Assembly: GCF_900105325.1 (NCBI RefSeq)
Contig: NZ_FNSU01000003.1
Coordinates: 2,046,001 to 2,110,000, forward strand
Source: Pseudomonas marginalis
Lineage (GTDB): Bacteria; Pseudomonadota; Gammaproteobacteria; Pseudomonadales; Pseudomonadaceae
Reading direction: 5' to 3'
Length of the DNA stretch: 64,000 nucleotides
The translations under genes were made by a program, and so were the position numbers. This document shows positions 8,708 through 16,845 of this stretch, piece after piece (positions within the stretch are counted from its first letter, which is position 1; every line of letters begins with the position of its first letter). The notes under the pieces are model-generated. The model saw nothing but the letters and a program-made list of their open reading frames with translations. It made no database searches and was not told the DNA's origin.

Positions 8708-9667
8708 ATGCGCCGCACCCTGCTCCCATGCGCCCTGCTGCTTGCCGCCGGGCACGCCGTGGCCAGTACCGCCTGGGTCTCCAACGAGAAAGACAACAGC
8801 CTGAGCCTGATCGACATGCAGACCCTGCAAGTCACCGACACCCTCAAGGTCGGCCAGCGCCCACGGGGCCTGCTGCTGTCCCATGACAACAAGCTGCTGT
8901 ACATCTGCGCCAGCGACTCGGACCGCGTGCAGGTGATGGACGTGGCCACGCGCAGGATCATCAAGGAACTGCCCTCCGGCAAAGACCCCGAGCAGTTCGC
9001 CCTGCACCCCAATAACCGCTGGCTGTACGTGTCCAACGAAGACGATGCGCTGGTCACCGTGATCGACACCGAAACCTCCTAGGTGCTCGGCCAGATCAAC
9101 GTCGGCGTCGAACCCGAAGGCATGGCCGTGAGCCCGGATGGCAAGTGGGCGGTGAACACCAGCGAAACCACCAACATGCTGCACTGGATCGACACCAGCA
9201 CCCAGACCCTGGCCGACAGCACCCTGGTGGACCAGCGCCCGCGCTTCGTCGAGTTCAACCACGATGGCTCGCAGCTGTGGGCCTCGGCGGAAATCGGCGG
9301 CACCGTGACCATCCTCGACGTGGCCAGCCGCGCGATCCTCAAGACCTTGACCTTCAAGATCAAGGGCGTGCACCCGGACAAAGTCCAGCCGGTCGGCATC
9401 AAGCTCAGCGCCGACGGCAAGTACGGCTTTGTCGCCCTCGGCCCGGCCAACCATGTGGCCGTGATCGACGCCAGGACCTTCGAGGTCCTCGACTACCTGT
9501 TGGTGGGCCGCCGCGTGTGGCAGATGGCATTTACCCCGGACGAGAAACAGTTGCTGGCCACCAATGGCGTGAGCGGTGATGTGTCGGTGATCGATGTGGA
9601 CAGCCTCAAGGTGATCAAGTCGGTGAAGGTCGGGCGTTATCCGTGGGGCGTGGTGGTCACGCCATGA
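8708..9667 (+). pseudogene. PQQ-associated YVTN beta-propeller protein interrupted by an in-frame amber codon
   Basis: Residues 1-124 carry a signal peptide (MRRTLLPCALLLAAGHAVA) and YVTN-type blades (WVSNEKDNSLSLIDMQTL, HPNNRWLYVSNEDD). A TAG at 9080-9082 then stops translation after DTETS. The same frame continues without any shift to 9667, encoding about 194 more residues of propeller (GVEPEGMAVSPDGKWAV onwards). One base change (AAG to TAG) would explain it. The downstream part starts with GTG at 9083 but has no ribosome site or signal peptide, so it is unlikely to be a separate gene. Neighbouring genes are intact and the stop overlaps the next ATG. It is either a recent nonsense mutation or a sequence error. 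Confidence 0.85.
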
Positions 9668-10404
9668 ACGCCCTGGAGGTGCGCGACCTGAACTTCGCCT
9701 ATGGCGCACGGCAGGTCTTGTGCGAGGTGAGTTTCAGCCTGGCACCAGGGCGCTTTGCGGCGCTGCTGGGGCCCAATGGCGCCGGCAAATCCACCTTGAT
9801 CGCCCTGCTCACGCGGCTGTATGACCTGCAAAGCGGCGATATTCGCGTGGGCGGTCATTCCCTGCGTGAGGCGCCGCGTGCAGCCCTCACCCAGCTGGGT
9901 GTGGTGTTCCAGCAAAGCACCCTGGACCTGGATTTAAGCGTGGAACAGAACCTGCGCTACCACGCCGCGCTGCATGGTTTATCGCGGCGCCAGACCGACC
10001 TGCGCGTAGCCGCCGAACTGGCACGCCAGGCCCTCACCGAACGGCGACGCGAAAAAGTCCGCGAGCTCAACGGCGGGCATCGGCGCCGGGTGGAAATCGC
10101 CCGGGCGTTGCTGCATGAGCCGCGCCTGCTGCTGTTGGATGAGGCCAGCGTCGGCCTCGACCCGGCCAGCCGCCTGGCGCTGAACCAGCACGTGCGCAGC
10201 CTGTGCATCGAACAGGGCATCAGCGTGCTGTGGACCACCCACCTGCTCGACGAAGTACAGGCCGACGATGAGTTGATGATCCTGCATCAGGGCCGCCTGG
10301 TGGCCAGCGGGCAAGTCGCTGCCTTGATCGCGCAGCAAGGCGGCGATCTGGGCAGCGTGTTCGCGCACTTGACTCGCCCCACCACGACGGGAGCGGCGGC
10401 ATGA
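9664..10404 (+). CDS. pedB: ABC transporter ATP-binding protein of the PQQ alcohol system
   Basis: A 246-residue ABC ATPase of the DrrA/multidrug type. The Walker A box is GPNGAGKST and the Walker B is LLLLDEASVGLD, followed by an H-loop in TTHLLDE. The signature is unusual: LNGGHRRRVEIARA in place of LSGGQ. The ATG overlaps the propeller stop (ATGA), and its own stop overlaps the permease start in the same way, so the three are translationally coupled. It corresponds to PedB of the phenylethanol cluster described in P. putida. The transported compound is not established. Confidence 0.88.
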   Translation: MNALEVRDLNFAYGARQVLCEVSFSLAPGRFAALLGPNGAGKSTLIALLTRLYDLQSGDIRVGGHSLREAPRAALTQLGVVFQQSTLDLDLSVEQNLRYHAALHGLSRRQTDLRVAAELARQALTERRREKVRELNGGHRRRVEIARALLHEPRLLLLDEASVGLDPASRLALNQHVRSLCIEQGISVLWTTHLLDEVQADDELMILHQGRLVASGQVAALIAQQGGDLGSVFAHLTRPTTTGAAA

Positions 10405-11192
10405 ACGCTTACTGGCAATGCCTGCGCGGCATCGTGCTGCGCGAGTGGCTGCGCTTTGTGTTGCAGCGCACGCGGTTTCTCAGTGCGCTGGTGCGCCCAT
10501 TGCTGTGGCTGCTGGTGTTCGCCGCCGGGTTCCGCGCCGCGTTGGGCATCTCGGTAATCGAACCCTACGACACCTACATCCCCTACGAGGTGTACATCGT
10601 CCCGGGGCTGGCCTGCATGATCCTGCTGTTCAACGGCATGCAAGGCTCGCTGTCGATGGTCTACGACCGCGAGATGGGCAGCATGCGCGTGCTGCTGACC
10701 AGCCCGCTGCCGCGCACATTCTTGCTGTGCAGCAAGTTGTTGGCCACCGCGCTGATTTCGCTGTTGCAGGTGTATGGGTTCCTGGCGATCGCCTGGGTGT
10801 ACGGCGTGCAACCGCCGGCCATGGGGCTGGTCGTCGCCCTGCCGGCGTTGCTGCTGGTGGCCTTGATGTTGAGTGCCCTGGGCCTGCTGCTGTCGAATGC
10901 GATTCGCCAGCTGGAGAACTTTGCCGGGGTGATGAACTTCGTGATCTTCCCGCTGTTTTTCCTGTCATCGGCGCTGTACCCGCTGTGGAAGATGCGCGAC
11001 TCCAGTGAATGGCTGTACTGGCTGTGCGCGATCAACCCGTTTACCCACGCCGTGGAGCTGGTGCGCTTTGCCCTGTACGAACGCTTCGCCGGCCTGGCCC
11101 TGGCGGTGTGCCTGGGCTTGACCGTGCTGTTCGCGGTGTTGGCGGTGCTGACCTTCAATCCCCAGCATGCGGCGCTGCGCAAAAAGGGCTGA
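10401..11192 (+). CDS. pedC: ABC-2 type permease of the PQQ alcohol system
   Basis: A 263-residue membrane protein with six predicted helices of the ABC-2 (ABC exporter) class. It has an N-terminal LVRPLLWLLVFAAGFRAAL segment and the typical P-rich loop near the C-terminus (YPLWKMRDSS..INPFTHAVEL). It corresponds to the PedC permease family tied to PQQ alcohol oxidation. It overlaps the ATPase gene by four bases. An ABC-2 fold suggests export rather than uptake, which is odd beside a periplasmic binding protein. The direction of transport is inference. Confidence 0.88.
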   Translation: MNAYWQCLRGIVLREWLRFVLQRTRFLSALVRPLLWLLVFAAGFRAALGISVIEPYDTYIPYEVYIVPGLACMILLFNGMQGSLSMVYDREMGSMRVLLTSPLPRTFLLCSKLLATALISLLQVYGFLAIAWVYGVQPPAMGLVVALPALLLVALMLSALGLLLSNAIRQLENFAGVMNFVIFPLFFLSSALYPLWKMRDSSEWLYWLCAINPFTHAVELVRFALYERFAGLALAVCLGLTVLFAVLAVLTFNPQHAALRKKG

Positions 11193-11199
11193 AGGCGGC

Positions 11200-11225
11200 A
11201 AAACTACTACTTTGGTACTGGTTTT
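11200..11225 (+). promoter_or_regulatory. Imperfect palindrome, putative regulator site before the CXXXCW gene and agmR
   Basis: The core TACTACTTTGGTACTG is flanked by AAAAC on the left and GTTTT on the right; nine of thirteen positions pair. The copy at 7408 has the same core but G/C flanks, so the dyad is kept while the bases change. It lies just after pedC and about 75 bases before the next start codon at 11300. Confidence 0.55.
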
Positions 11226-11299
11226 CCTGTCTATCGTCGCATTCCCAAGGGCTCGGGACTCACGTGTAATGCGCGCATAACGATAAGGATTGCCCTGCC

Positions 11300-11848
11300 A
11301 TGCTGTACGCTCGACTGCCTCTGTTGGCACTGCTGTGCCTGTTCGTCGCCCACGTCCAGGCCGACACCCCGCTGTTTTCCGCCGACGGCTACCGCATCAG
11401 CCTGTACCGCAGCCCTACGCCCGACCACCTGCCAGGCGCCACGATTGTCGATACCGCGGCCCTGCAAACCCTGCTCAATCAAAGCCCGGCGCCAGTGCTG
11501 ATCGATGTGTACCGCCGCCAGTGGCTGCAAGGCCGCTTCATCGAAGACCAGCCCCACGCCAACCTGCCCGGCAGCCACTGGCTGGCCAATACCGGCGACG
11601 GCGACCTGACGCCGGAGTGGCAAAGCTATTTCGTGCGCCACTTGTATGCCTACAGCGGCGGCGACCTCAAGCGACCGTTGGTCTTCTATTGCCGCTCCGA
11701 TTGCTGGCTGAGTTGGAACGCGGTAAAACGTGCCGCCAACCTCGGCTATACCTCTGTGTACTGGTATCGCGACGGCCTGGATGCCTGGGAAGCGGCGAAG
11801 CTGCCGGTGACGGTCGCCCAACCCGAGCCATTTCAAACCTCACAATAA
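11300..11848 (+). CDS. PQQ-dependent catabolism-associated CXXXCW motif protein (rhodanese-like)
   Basis: A 182-residue exported protein with a signal peptide (residues 1-21, ending VQA) and a rhodanese-like fold. The hallmark FYCRSDCWLSWN lies around residues 133-145, where a pair of cysteines spaced by three residues and a Trp replaces the rhodanese active-site loop. The family occurs with PQQ alcohol dehydrogenase clusters only. It precedes the agmR-type regulator by 15 bases, so the two are probably co-transcribed. A periplasmic thiol or electron-transfer role is possible but unproven. Confidence 0.85.
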   Translation: MLYARLPLLALLCLFVAHVQADTPLFSADGYRISLYRSPTPDHLPGATIVDTAALQTLLNQSPAPVLIDVYRRQWLQGRFIEDQPHANLPGSHWLANTGDGDLTPEWQSYFVRHLYAYSGGDLKRPLVFYCRSDCWLSWNAVKRAANLGYTSVYWYRDGLDAWEAAKLPVTVAQPEPFQTSQ

Positions 11849-11863
11849 GAAAGGTGAACGGCC

Positions 11864-12529
11864 ATGTACAAAATCCTGATTGCCGACGATCACCCACTGT
11901 TTCGCGAAGCGATCCATAACGTCATCAGCGACGGCTTCCCCGGCAGCGAAGTGATGGAAACCGCCGACCTCGACAGCGCCCTGGCATTGACCCAGGAACA
12001 CGACGACCTCGACCTGATCCTGCTCGACCTGAACATGCCCGGCATGCATGGCCTCAATGGCCTGATCAACCTGCGCAACGAGGCGCCGACCATTCCGGTG
12101 GTGATCGTCTCGGCCGAGCAGGACAAGCAGGTCGTGCTGCAAGCCATCACTTACGGCGCCGTGGGCTTTATCACCAAGTCCTCGCCCCGCCTGCAAATGA
12201 CCGAGGCGATCCAGCAGATTCTCAACGGCAACGTGTACCTGCCGCCGGACATCATCCGCACCCAGAAGCCCGGCACCCACCGGCGCCTCAACGAAAACCC
12301 CGGCTTCGCCCCCGAGCTGCTGCAAGCCCTGACGCGCAAGCAGTTGCTGGTGCTGGAGCGCATGACCAAGGGCGAGTCGAACAAGCAGATCGCCTACACC
12401 CTGGAGATTGCCGAGACCACGGTGAAGGCCCATGTGTCGGCGATCCTGCGCAAATTGAATGTGCATAACCGGGTGCAGGCGATCCTCAGTGCCGGGGATA
12501 TCGATTTCGGCTCGTACCTGCGCCGCTGA
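11864..12529 (+). CDS. agmR: LuxR-family response regulator AgmR/ErbR (PedR1 type)
   Basis: A 221-residue response regulator. The receiver domain carries D8, D9 and phospho-acceptor D55 (LLDLNMPG), with lysine in GFITKSS. The LuxR helix-turn-helix spans about 150-215 (LTRKQLLVLERM, NKQIAYTLEIAETTVKAH). It is the closest match in the window to AgmR/ErbR, the regulator of PQQ-alcohol oxidation genes in Pseudomonas. It lies downstream of the CXXXCW gene. No kinase is adjacent on the same strand; the hybrid kinase at 12872 is the nearest candidate partner. Confidence 0.88.
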   Translation: MYKILIADDHPLFREAIHNVISDGFPGSEVMETADLDSALALTQEHDDLDLILLDLNMPGMHGLNGLINLRNEAPTIPVVIVSAEQDKQVVLQAITYGAVGFITKSSPRLQMTEAIQQILNGNVYLPPDIIRTQKPGTHRRLNENPGFAPELLQALTRKQLLVLERMTKGESNKQIAYTLEIAETTVKAHVSAILRKLNVHNRVQAILSAGDIDFGSYLRR

Positions 12530-12555
12530 CCCATCTGACACAACACAAATCAAAG

Positions 12556-12644
12556 GTGGGAGGGGGCTTGCTCCCGATGGCGGTGCATCAGTCAGTCATG
12601 ATGTCGACTGACCCACCGCTATCGGGAGCAAGCCCCCTCCCACA
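12556..12644. repeat. REP/REPIN element, first of two identical copies
   Basis: An 89-base hairpin element with outer arms GTGGGAGGGGGCTTGCTCCC and complement, in the family common between Pseudomonas genes. The sequence is the same, base for base, as 12752-12840, while related elements at 29135 and 32415 differ in their middle parts. Confidence 0.9.
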
Positions 12645-12659
12645 TTGGTTCTCCGTTTG

Positions 12660-12713
12660 TCAGGGCCGGCCGAGCAGGTGGCTCATGGCAGTCTTGAGCT
12701 TCATCGGACGTAC
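12660..12713 (-). pseudogene. Vestigial duplicate of the 3' end of the hybrid kinase gene
   Basis: Read on the minus strand this segment encodes VRPMKLKTAMSHLLGRP and a TGA stop, against VRPMKLKTAMSHLLGK and stop at the end of the intact kinase (12872-12919). The shared residues are identical although several codons differ at synonymous positions. Homology ends sharply upstream. Together with the doubled REP element it forms a tandem duplication of about 196 bases. It cannot be expressed as a gene on its own. Confidence 0.8.
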
Positions 12714-12751
12714 CTGCGCCGCCAATCTTCCAGGCACAACACTGCTCAAAT

Positions 12752-12840
12752 GTGGGAGGGGGCTTGCTCCCGATGGCGGTGCATCAGTCAGTCATGATGT
12801 CGACTGACCCACCGCTATCGGGAGCAAGCCCCCTCCCACA
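12752..12840. repeat. REP/REPIN element, second of two identical copies
   Basis: Identical over 89 bases to 12556-12644. It lies 31 bases from the stop codon of the intact hybrid kinase. The stretch 12530-12871 holds only these two repeats and the gene fragment between them. Confidence 0.9.
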
Positions 12841-12871
12841 TTTTGATCTCCACTTGTGGGTATTTCGCCGT

Positions 12872-14812
12872 TCATTTGCCGAGCAGGTGGCTCATGGCGG
12901 TCTTGAGTTTCATCGGGCGTACCGGCTTGTGCATCAGCGTGTGCCCCAACTCGCGAATTTGCAGCTTGAGTTCATTGCTGTAGTTGGCGGTGATCATCAG
13001 CGCCGGTATCGCGCGGCCGCGGCGCCCATTGATGCGGGCGACGGCGTCGACGCCGTTCTGGTCGTCGTCGAGGTGGTAGTCGGCGATCAGCAAATCGGCT
13101 TCGGCATGGTAGTTGTCCACCTGCCGCGCCAGGTCCTGCTCCGACAACGCGGTGATCACCTGGCAGCCCCAGCCTTCCAGTAAGGTGCGCATGCCCGCGC
13201 AGATCGCCGCGTCGTTATCCAGCACCCACACCCGCGCGCCTTGCAGGCGTTCGAGCATCGGCTCGCTCATGGCCAGCATTGGCAGCGACTTGGGCGCCGT
13301 GGCGCTCAACGGCACCTCCACCGAGAACATCGAGCCATTGCCCGGCCAGGATCTGACGCTGATGCGATGCCCCAGGATCCCGGCGATCTTTTCCACGATC
13401 GCCAGCCCCAGGCCCAACCCCCGGTCCTGGTCGGGCCGCTGCACATCGCCGCGCTTGAATTCCTGGAAAATTTCCTCCAACCGCTCCTCGGCGATGCCCA
13501 TGCCGCTGTCCCACACCTGGATCGACAAACGCTGATGCTGGCGGCGACAGCCCAGCACCACACGCCCCTTGTAGGTGTAGCGAAGCGCATTGCTCAGCAG
13601 GTTGCGTAGGATCCGCGCCAGCAACTGGATATCGCTGCGCACCAGTGCCGAACAGCCGACAAAATGCAATTCCAGGCCCTCGCTGCGGGCCAATTCGGTG
13701 TACTCGACGGCCAGGTTGTCGAGCAATTCACTCAGGGCAAACGGCGCGATGTCGGCCTTGATCACCCCGGCATCCAGCTTGGAAATATCCACCAGGGTGC
13801 CCAGCAGGTTTTCCACGTCTTCCAGGGAATTGCTCACGTTGCGCACCAGGGTTTCGCTGGGCCGCTCCAGCAATGCGCTGGTAAACAGGCGCGCCGCGTT
13901 CAGGGGTTGCAGCAGGTCATGGCTGACGGCGGCGAGGAATTTGGTTTTCGACAGGTTGGCCTGTTCGGCCTCGAGCTTGGCTTCACGCAGGCGCGCCTCC
14001 ATGCGCCGGCGCTCGTCGATCTCCTGCAATAACTGGTCGTTAAGCGCGGTGAGTTCCGAGGTGCGCTGGGCCACGCGCTGCTCCAGGTGCTGATAGGCCT
14101 GGTGCAGGGCTTCGGCGGTACGGCGGCGTTCGGTGATGTCGCGGATCAGCACGAAGATCCCCACCACTTCGCCGCTGGCCAGCATATTCGGCACATAGGA
14201 GCGCAGCATGTAGCGCTCCTGGTTATTGATGTTGGTCTCGGCGAACTCGAAGGTCACGCTCTCCCCCGCCAGGGCGCGGGCGACGTAGGCATCCAGGCGC
14301 TGGCAGTGCTGCTCGCTGTGGACTTCGCGCAGGCTCTGGCCGAGCATCATGCCGCGTGGCCAGCAATACCATTCTTCATAGACTTTATTGGTGAACTCGT
14401 AGACCAGGTCGGCATTCAGGTAGCCGATCAGGGCCGGGACGTTATCGGTGATCAGGCGAATCCAGCGTTCGCTTTCCTGGGCCTTTTGCGCCGCCGCCTG
14501 TTCGCCGCGCAGGGTTTCGGCGCGCAGCCGGGCGTTGATCAGCAAGTGGTTGCTGGCCTTGAGTTCGGCCATCGCCTGGTTCAGCGCGTCGGTGCGTTCG
14601 CGCACCTGCTCGGCCAGCACCACCGAATGCTGAAAGGTGGTGTACGGGTTATTACCCTGGGCCATGCCGGACTCGATGCGCTCGATCAGCGCCGCGTTGA
14701 TCCGTGCCAGCTTGTGGTTGTCCTGTTGCAGCTGGGCAACCTGGGCGAGCAGTTCAGCGCCGGCCTCGGGCAATGGCGACCCCGGTGAAGGTCTGGTTGA
14801 TATGCATGCCAT
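12872..14812 (-). CDS. nahK: Hybrid sensor histidine kinase, NahK/ErcS' type
   Basis: A 646-residue cytoplasmic hybrid kinase. An N-terminal coiled coil (about 20-115) is followed by a PAS domain (about 118-230) and a second coiled coil. The HisKA domain has phospho-histidine H298 in AVSHDLLQPLNAARLF. A HATPase domain (to about 500) with DRGLGLGLAIVEKIA comes next, and the receiver domain has D578 as acceptor (LIADYHLDDD). No membrane helix is seen. The H-box and the adjacent FIST gene match NahK (PA1976, also called ErcS') of P. aeruginosa. The ATG at 14812 has a GGAG site nine bases upstream and overlaps the FIST gene by 59 bases. In P. aeruginosa NahK feeds the HptB route to biofilm control and also affects PQQ-ethanol genes. 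Confidence 0.9.
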   Translation of the reverse strand: MACISTRPSPGSPLPEAGAELLAQVAQLQQDNHKLARINAALIERIESGMAQGNNPYTTFQHSVVLAEQVRERTDALNQAMAELKASNHLLINARLRAETLRGEQAAAQKAQESERWIRLITDNVPALIGYLNADLVYEFTNKVYEEWYCWPRGMMLGQSLREVHSEQHCQRLDAYVARALAGESVTFEFAETNINNQERYMLRSYVPNMLASGEVVGIFVLIRDITERRRTAEALHQAYQHLEQRVAQRTSELTALNDQLLQEIDERRRMEARLREAKLEAEQANLSKTKFLAAVSHDLLQPLNAARLFTSALLERPSETLVRNVSNSLEDVENLLGTLVDISKLDAGVIKADIAPFALSELLDNLAVEYTELARSEGLELHFVGCSALVRSDIQLLARILRNLLSNALRYTYKGRVVLGCRRQHQRLSIQVWDSGMGIAEERLEEIFQEFKRGDVQRPDQDRGLGLGLAIVEKIAGILGHRISVRSWPGNGSMFSVEVPLSATAPKSLPMLAMSEPMLERLQGARVWVLDNDAAICAGMRTLLEGWGCQVITALSEQDLARQVDNYHAEADLLIADYHLDDDQNGVDAVARINGRRGRAIPALMITANYSNELKLQIRELGHTLMHKPVRPMKLKTAMSHLLGK

Positions 14813-15899
14813 TGAACTGTTCTCCGTAGGTGTTGAAACCCATCACCCGCTGGTCACGCAGGAAACCGCCGATCTGTTCCAGATTGCCTGAGTCTTCCAA
14901 CTCCAGGCGGCGCAGGAAGCAGTCGCAGCCGATGGTCAACAGCAGGTCGCCAAGGCGCGCTTGCAGGCCGTCGAACAGGGTTTGCAGGTTGGGCAGGATC
15001 GGTCCGGGCTTCATCACGGTAAGGACGATGCCGTTTTCCACCGCGCAGTAGAAACTCAGGCTGAGGTCGTCGTGCACTTGCTGGATCGCGCGCACGTAGT
15101 ACTGGTCGTGGATGCGCACCGCCAGCGGGTGCGCGGCGAAGACGCGGTGATCGAGGTCGGCCACGGCCACGCCGATATGCCGCGCGTACTCTTCGGCGGC
15201 GGGTTCGGCGTTAAGCTCGAAGACCCGGCGTGACGGACTGTCGGCGCCGGTCACCACCAGCTTTTCACTGCGCGGCAGGATGTGGTGGGTGGTGAACACC
15301 TCGAAATCCAGCCAGGTATTGACCAGCACCACCACCGCCGCGCCGCTGTGGAAGGCGCCGTTGAAGTACACGTGGGTGTGGGTGAGGAAGTTGTCGTCGC
15401 CGGCCGAACCGCCGAAATGCGGAATGTCGCCGAGCGCCGCGCTGAGGGCGGCGAGCACCATTTCTTCGCGACTGGACAGGCCATCGAGCAGGGTCAGGGC
15501 GAAGGTGTTGCCCTTGATCGGTGCCAGGGTATTGCTGCGGCAACCGCCGACCAGACGTTCGACCATCTGCTGGGCGTCGATCAGGCTGAAGTGTTCCACC
15601 TGGTCGATCAGCTCCGTGGCGATGGAAAAGTGCGCGTGGTTGAAGCCCATCGCCGTAATGCAATTGCGGCCATAGCCTTGGGGCGTGATCTCGCCGGCGC
15701 TGGTGCAGCCCACCACGCGCACGTTGCCGAAACACTCCTGCAGGGCGCGGCCCAGGGCCTGCAGGTCGTAGGACGCCGAGCAGAAAAACAGCACGAAGCC
15801 CAGGTACGGATGCAACAGTTGCCGCGCCAACTCCTCGGCGGCCTGCCCGGCATCGGTGGCCTGGGACATGGCACTGACTACGCCTTCACTGTTATGCAT
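14754..15899 (-). CDS. nosP: FIST-domain sensor protein, NosP type
   Basis: A 381-residue soluble protein made of FIST-N (about 30-225, with VVGCTSAGEITPQGY and FGGSAGDD) and FIST-C (to the end, with GFNTYGEQFNG) domains. A FIST gene overlapping a NahK-type kinase is the arrangement of nosP-nahK in P. aeruginosa, where NosP binds nitric oxide through haem and inhibits the kinase. Haem binding here is inferred from that homology. A motif like those of the PQQ regulon lies about 55 bases before its start, which links it to the alcohol-oxidation genes. Confidence 0.85.
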   Translation of the reverse strand: MHNSEGVVSAMSQATDAGQAAEELARQLLHPYLGFVLFFCSASYDLQALGRALQECFGNVRVVGCTSAGEITPQGYGRNCITAMGFNHAHFSIATELIDQVEHFSLIDAQQMVERLVGGCRSNTLAPIKGNTFALTLLDGLSSREEMVLAALSAALGDIPHFGGSAGDDNFLTHTHVYFNGAFHSGAAVVVLVNTWLDFEVFTTHHILPRSEKLVVTGADSPSRRVFELNAEPAAEEYARHIGVAVADLDHRVFAAHPLAVRIHDQYYVRAIQQVHDDLSLSFYCAVENGIVLTVMKPGPILPNLQTLFDGLQARLGDLLLTIGCDCFLRRLELEDSGNLEQIGGFLRDQRVMGFNTYGEQFNGMHINQTFTGVAIARGRR

Positions 15900-15948
15900 C
15901 GTTACCTCCCCCTCTGAGGCATGAGTGTACGAAGGGCGGAGGGTGGGA

Positions 15949-15970
15949 CCTATGCTACTTGGGTACTGGG
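15949..15970. promoter_or_regulatory. PQQ-regulon-like motif upstream of nosP
   Basis: The 16 bases at 15953-15968 (TGCTACTTGGGTACTG) match the core at 11205-11220 at 14 of 16 positions, and are flanked by CC and GG. It is 53 bases upstream of the nosP start on the opposite strand. Confidence 0.45.
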
Positions 15971-16038
15971 TGGGGGGATGCGATGGGATGAATCGCTCAA
16001 AAACAAGGGAGATTCAAATGTTGGACTGCATTTCAAAT

Positions 16039-16845
16039 TCACAGCAAAGCGTTCACAAGCATTCCAGCTGCAACCACTACACACAGGCTGGCAAACCCCA
16101 CCTGCAAGGTGCGTGCGGCAATCACCGAGCACAGGCGCCGGCCGATCAGCATGCCGACGATGCTCGCCGCGATAAACACCCAACCCATGGGTTCGATGCG
16201 CACCCCGGCATGGAACGCGCCGGCCACGCCGATCAGCGAAATCAGGCTGATCACCATCAGCGACGTGGCGACGATGCCGCGCATCTGCACGTCGGTGAGT
16301 TGCTTGAACGCCGGCACGATCAAAAAGCCGCCGCCCACCCCGAGTAACCCCGAGACTGCCCCCGTCACCGCGCCCAGTGCGGCCAGGGTGGCGCTGCATT
16401 TGGCGGTCCAGGCCAGGCGCCCGGTCTGCTGGTTGAGCATGCAGTTCTTCTGGCCCCAGGACGCCGCGCCATGGTCACTCGGCCCGGCCTCGAGCTTTTC
16501 GCGCTGCAACATGCGCCAGGCCACCAGCACCATCAGCGCACTGAACAGGCCCATCAGCACCGGCTCCGGCAACTGGTGGGCGAGAAACACCCCCAGCGGC
16601 GAAAACAGCGCGCCGAGCAACGCGATCAACAGCGCGGCGCGGTAACGCACCAGGCCGTGACGTAACCCGTCAATCGCCCCGACGGCCGCTGCCGCCCCCA
16701 CCGCCAGCAACGACACCGGCGCGGCCTGGGTCATCGTCAAGCCCAACCCCAACACCAGCGCCGGCACCCCGAGGATGCCGCCGCCCGCGCCGGTCAGGCC
16801 CATGACCAGGCCCATCAACACGCCTAAAACGCTCGCCAGCAGCAT
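16039..16845 (-). CDS. TauE/SafE-family anion exporter
   Basis: A 268-residue membrane protein with about eight helices in two related halves, each starting with a glycine-rich motif (GLTGAGGGILGVPALVLG near 17 and GLLGVGGGFLIVPAF near 165). That is the TauE/SafE signature. Its start directly follows the stop of the flavoprotein gene (TGA then ATG), so both are one unit. In BigR operons the same family is thought to export sulfite made during sulfide oxidation, and that is the likely role here. Confidence 0.88.
   Translation of the reverse strand: MLLASVLGVLMGLVMGLTGAGGGILGVPALVLGLGLTMTQAAPVSLLAVGAAAAVGAIDGLRHGLVRYRAALLIALLGALFSPLGVFLAHQLPEPVLMGLFSALMVLVAWRMLQREKLEAGPSDHGAASWGQKNCMLNQQTGRLAWTAKCSATLAALGAVTGAVSGLLGVGGGFLIVPAFKQLTDVQMRGIVATSLMVISLISLIGVAGAFHAGVRIEPMGWVFIAASIVGMLIGRRLCSVIAARTLQVGFASLCVVVAAGMLVNALL

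Noticed and set aside
7484..9709. 741-codon minus-strand open frame
   Set aside because: It lies opposite the binding-protein and propeller genes and has no recognisable domain; a shadow of high GC.
12556..13183. Small open frames starting MGGGLLPMAVHQ
   Set aside because: They are translations of the REP element, repeated twice because the element is.
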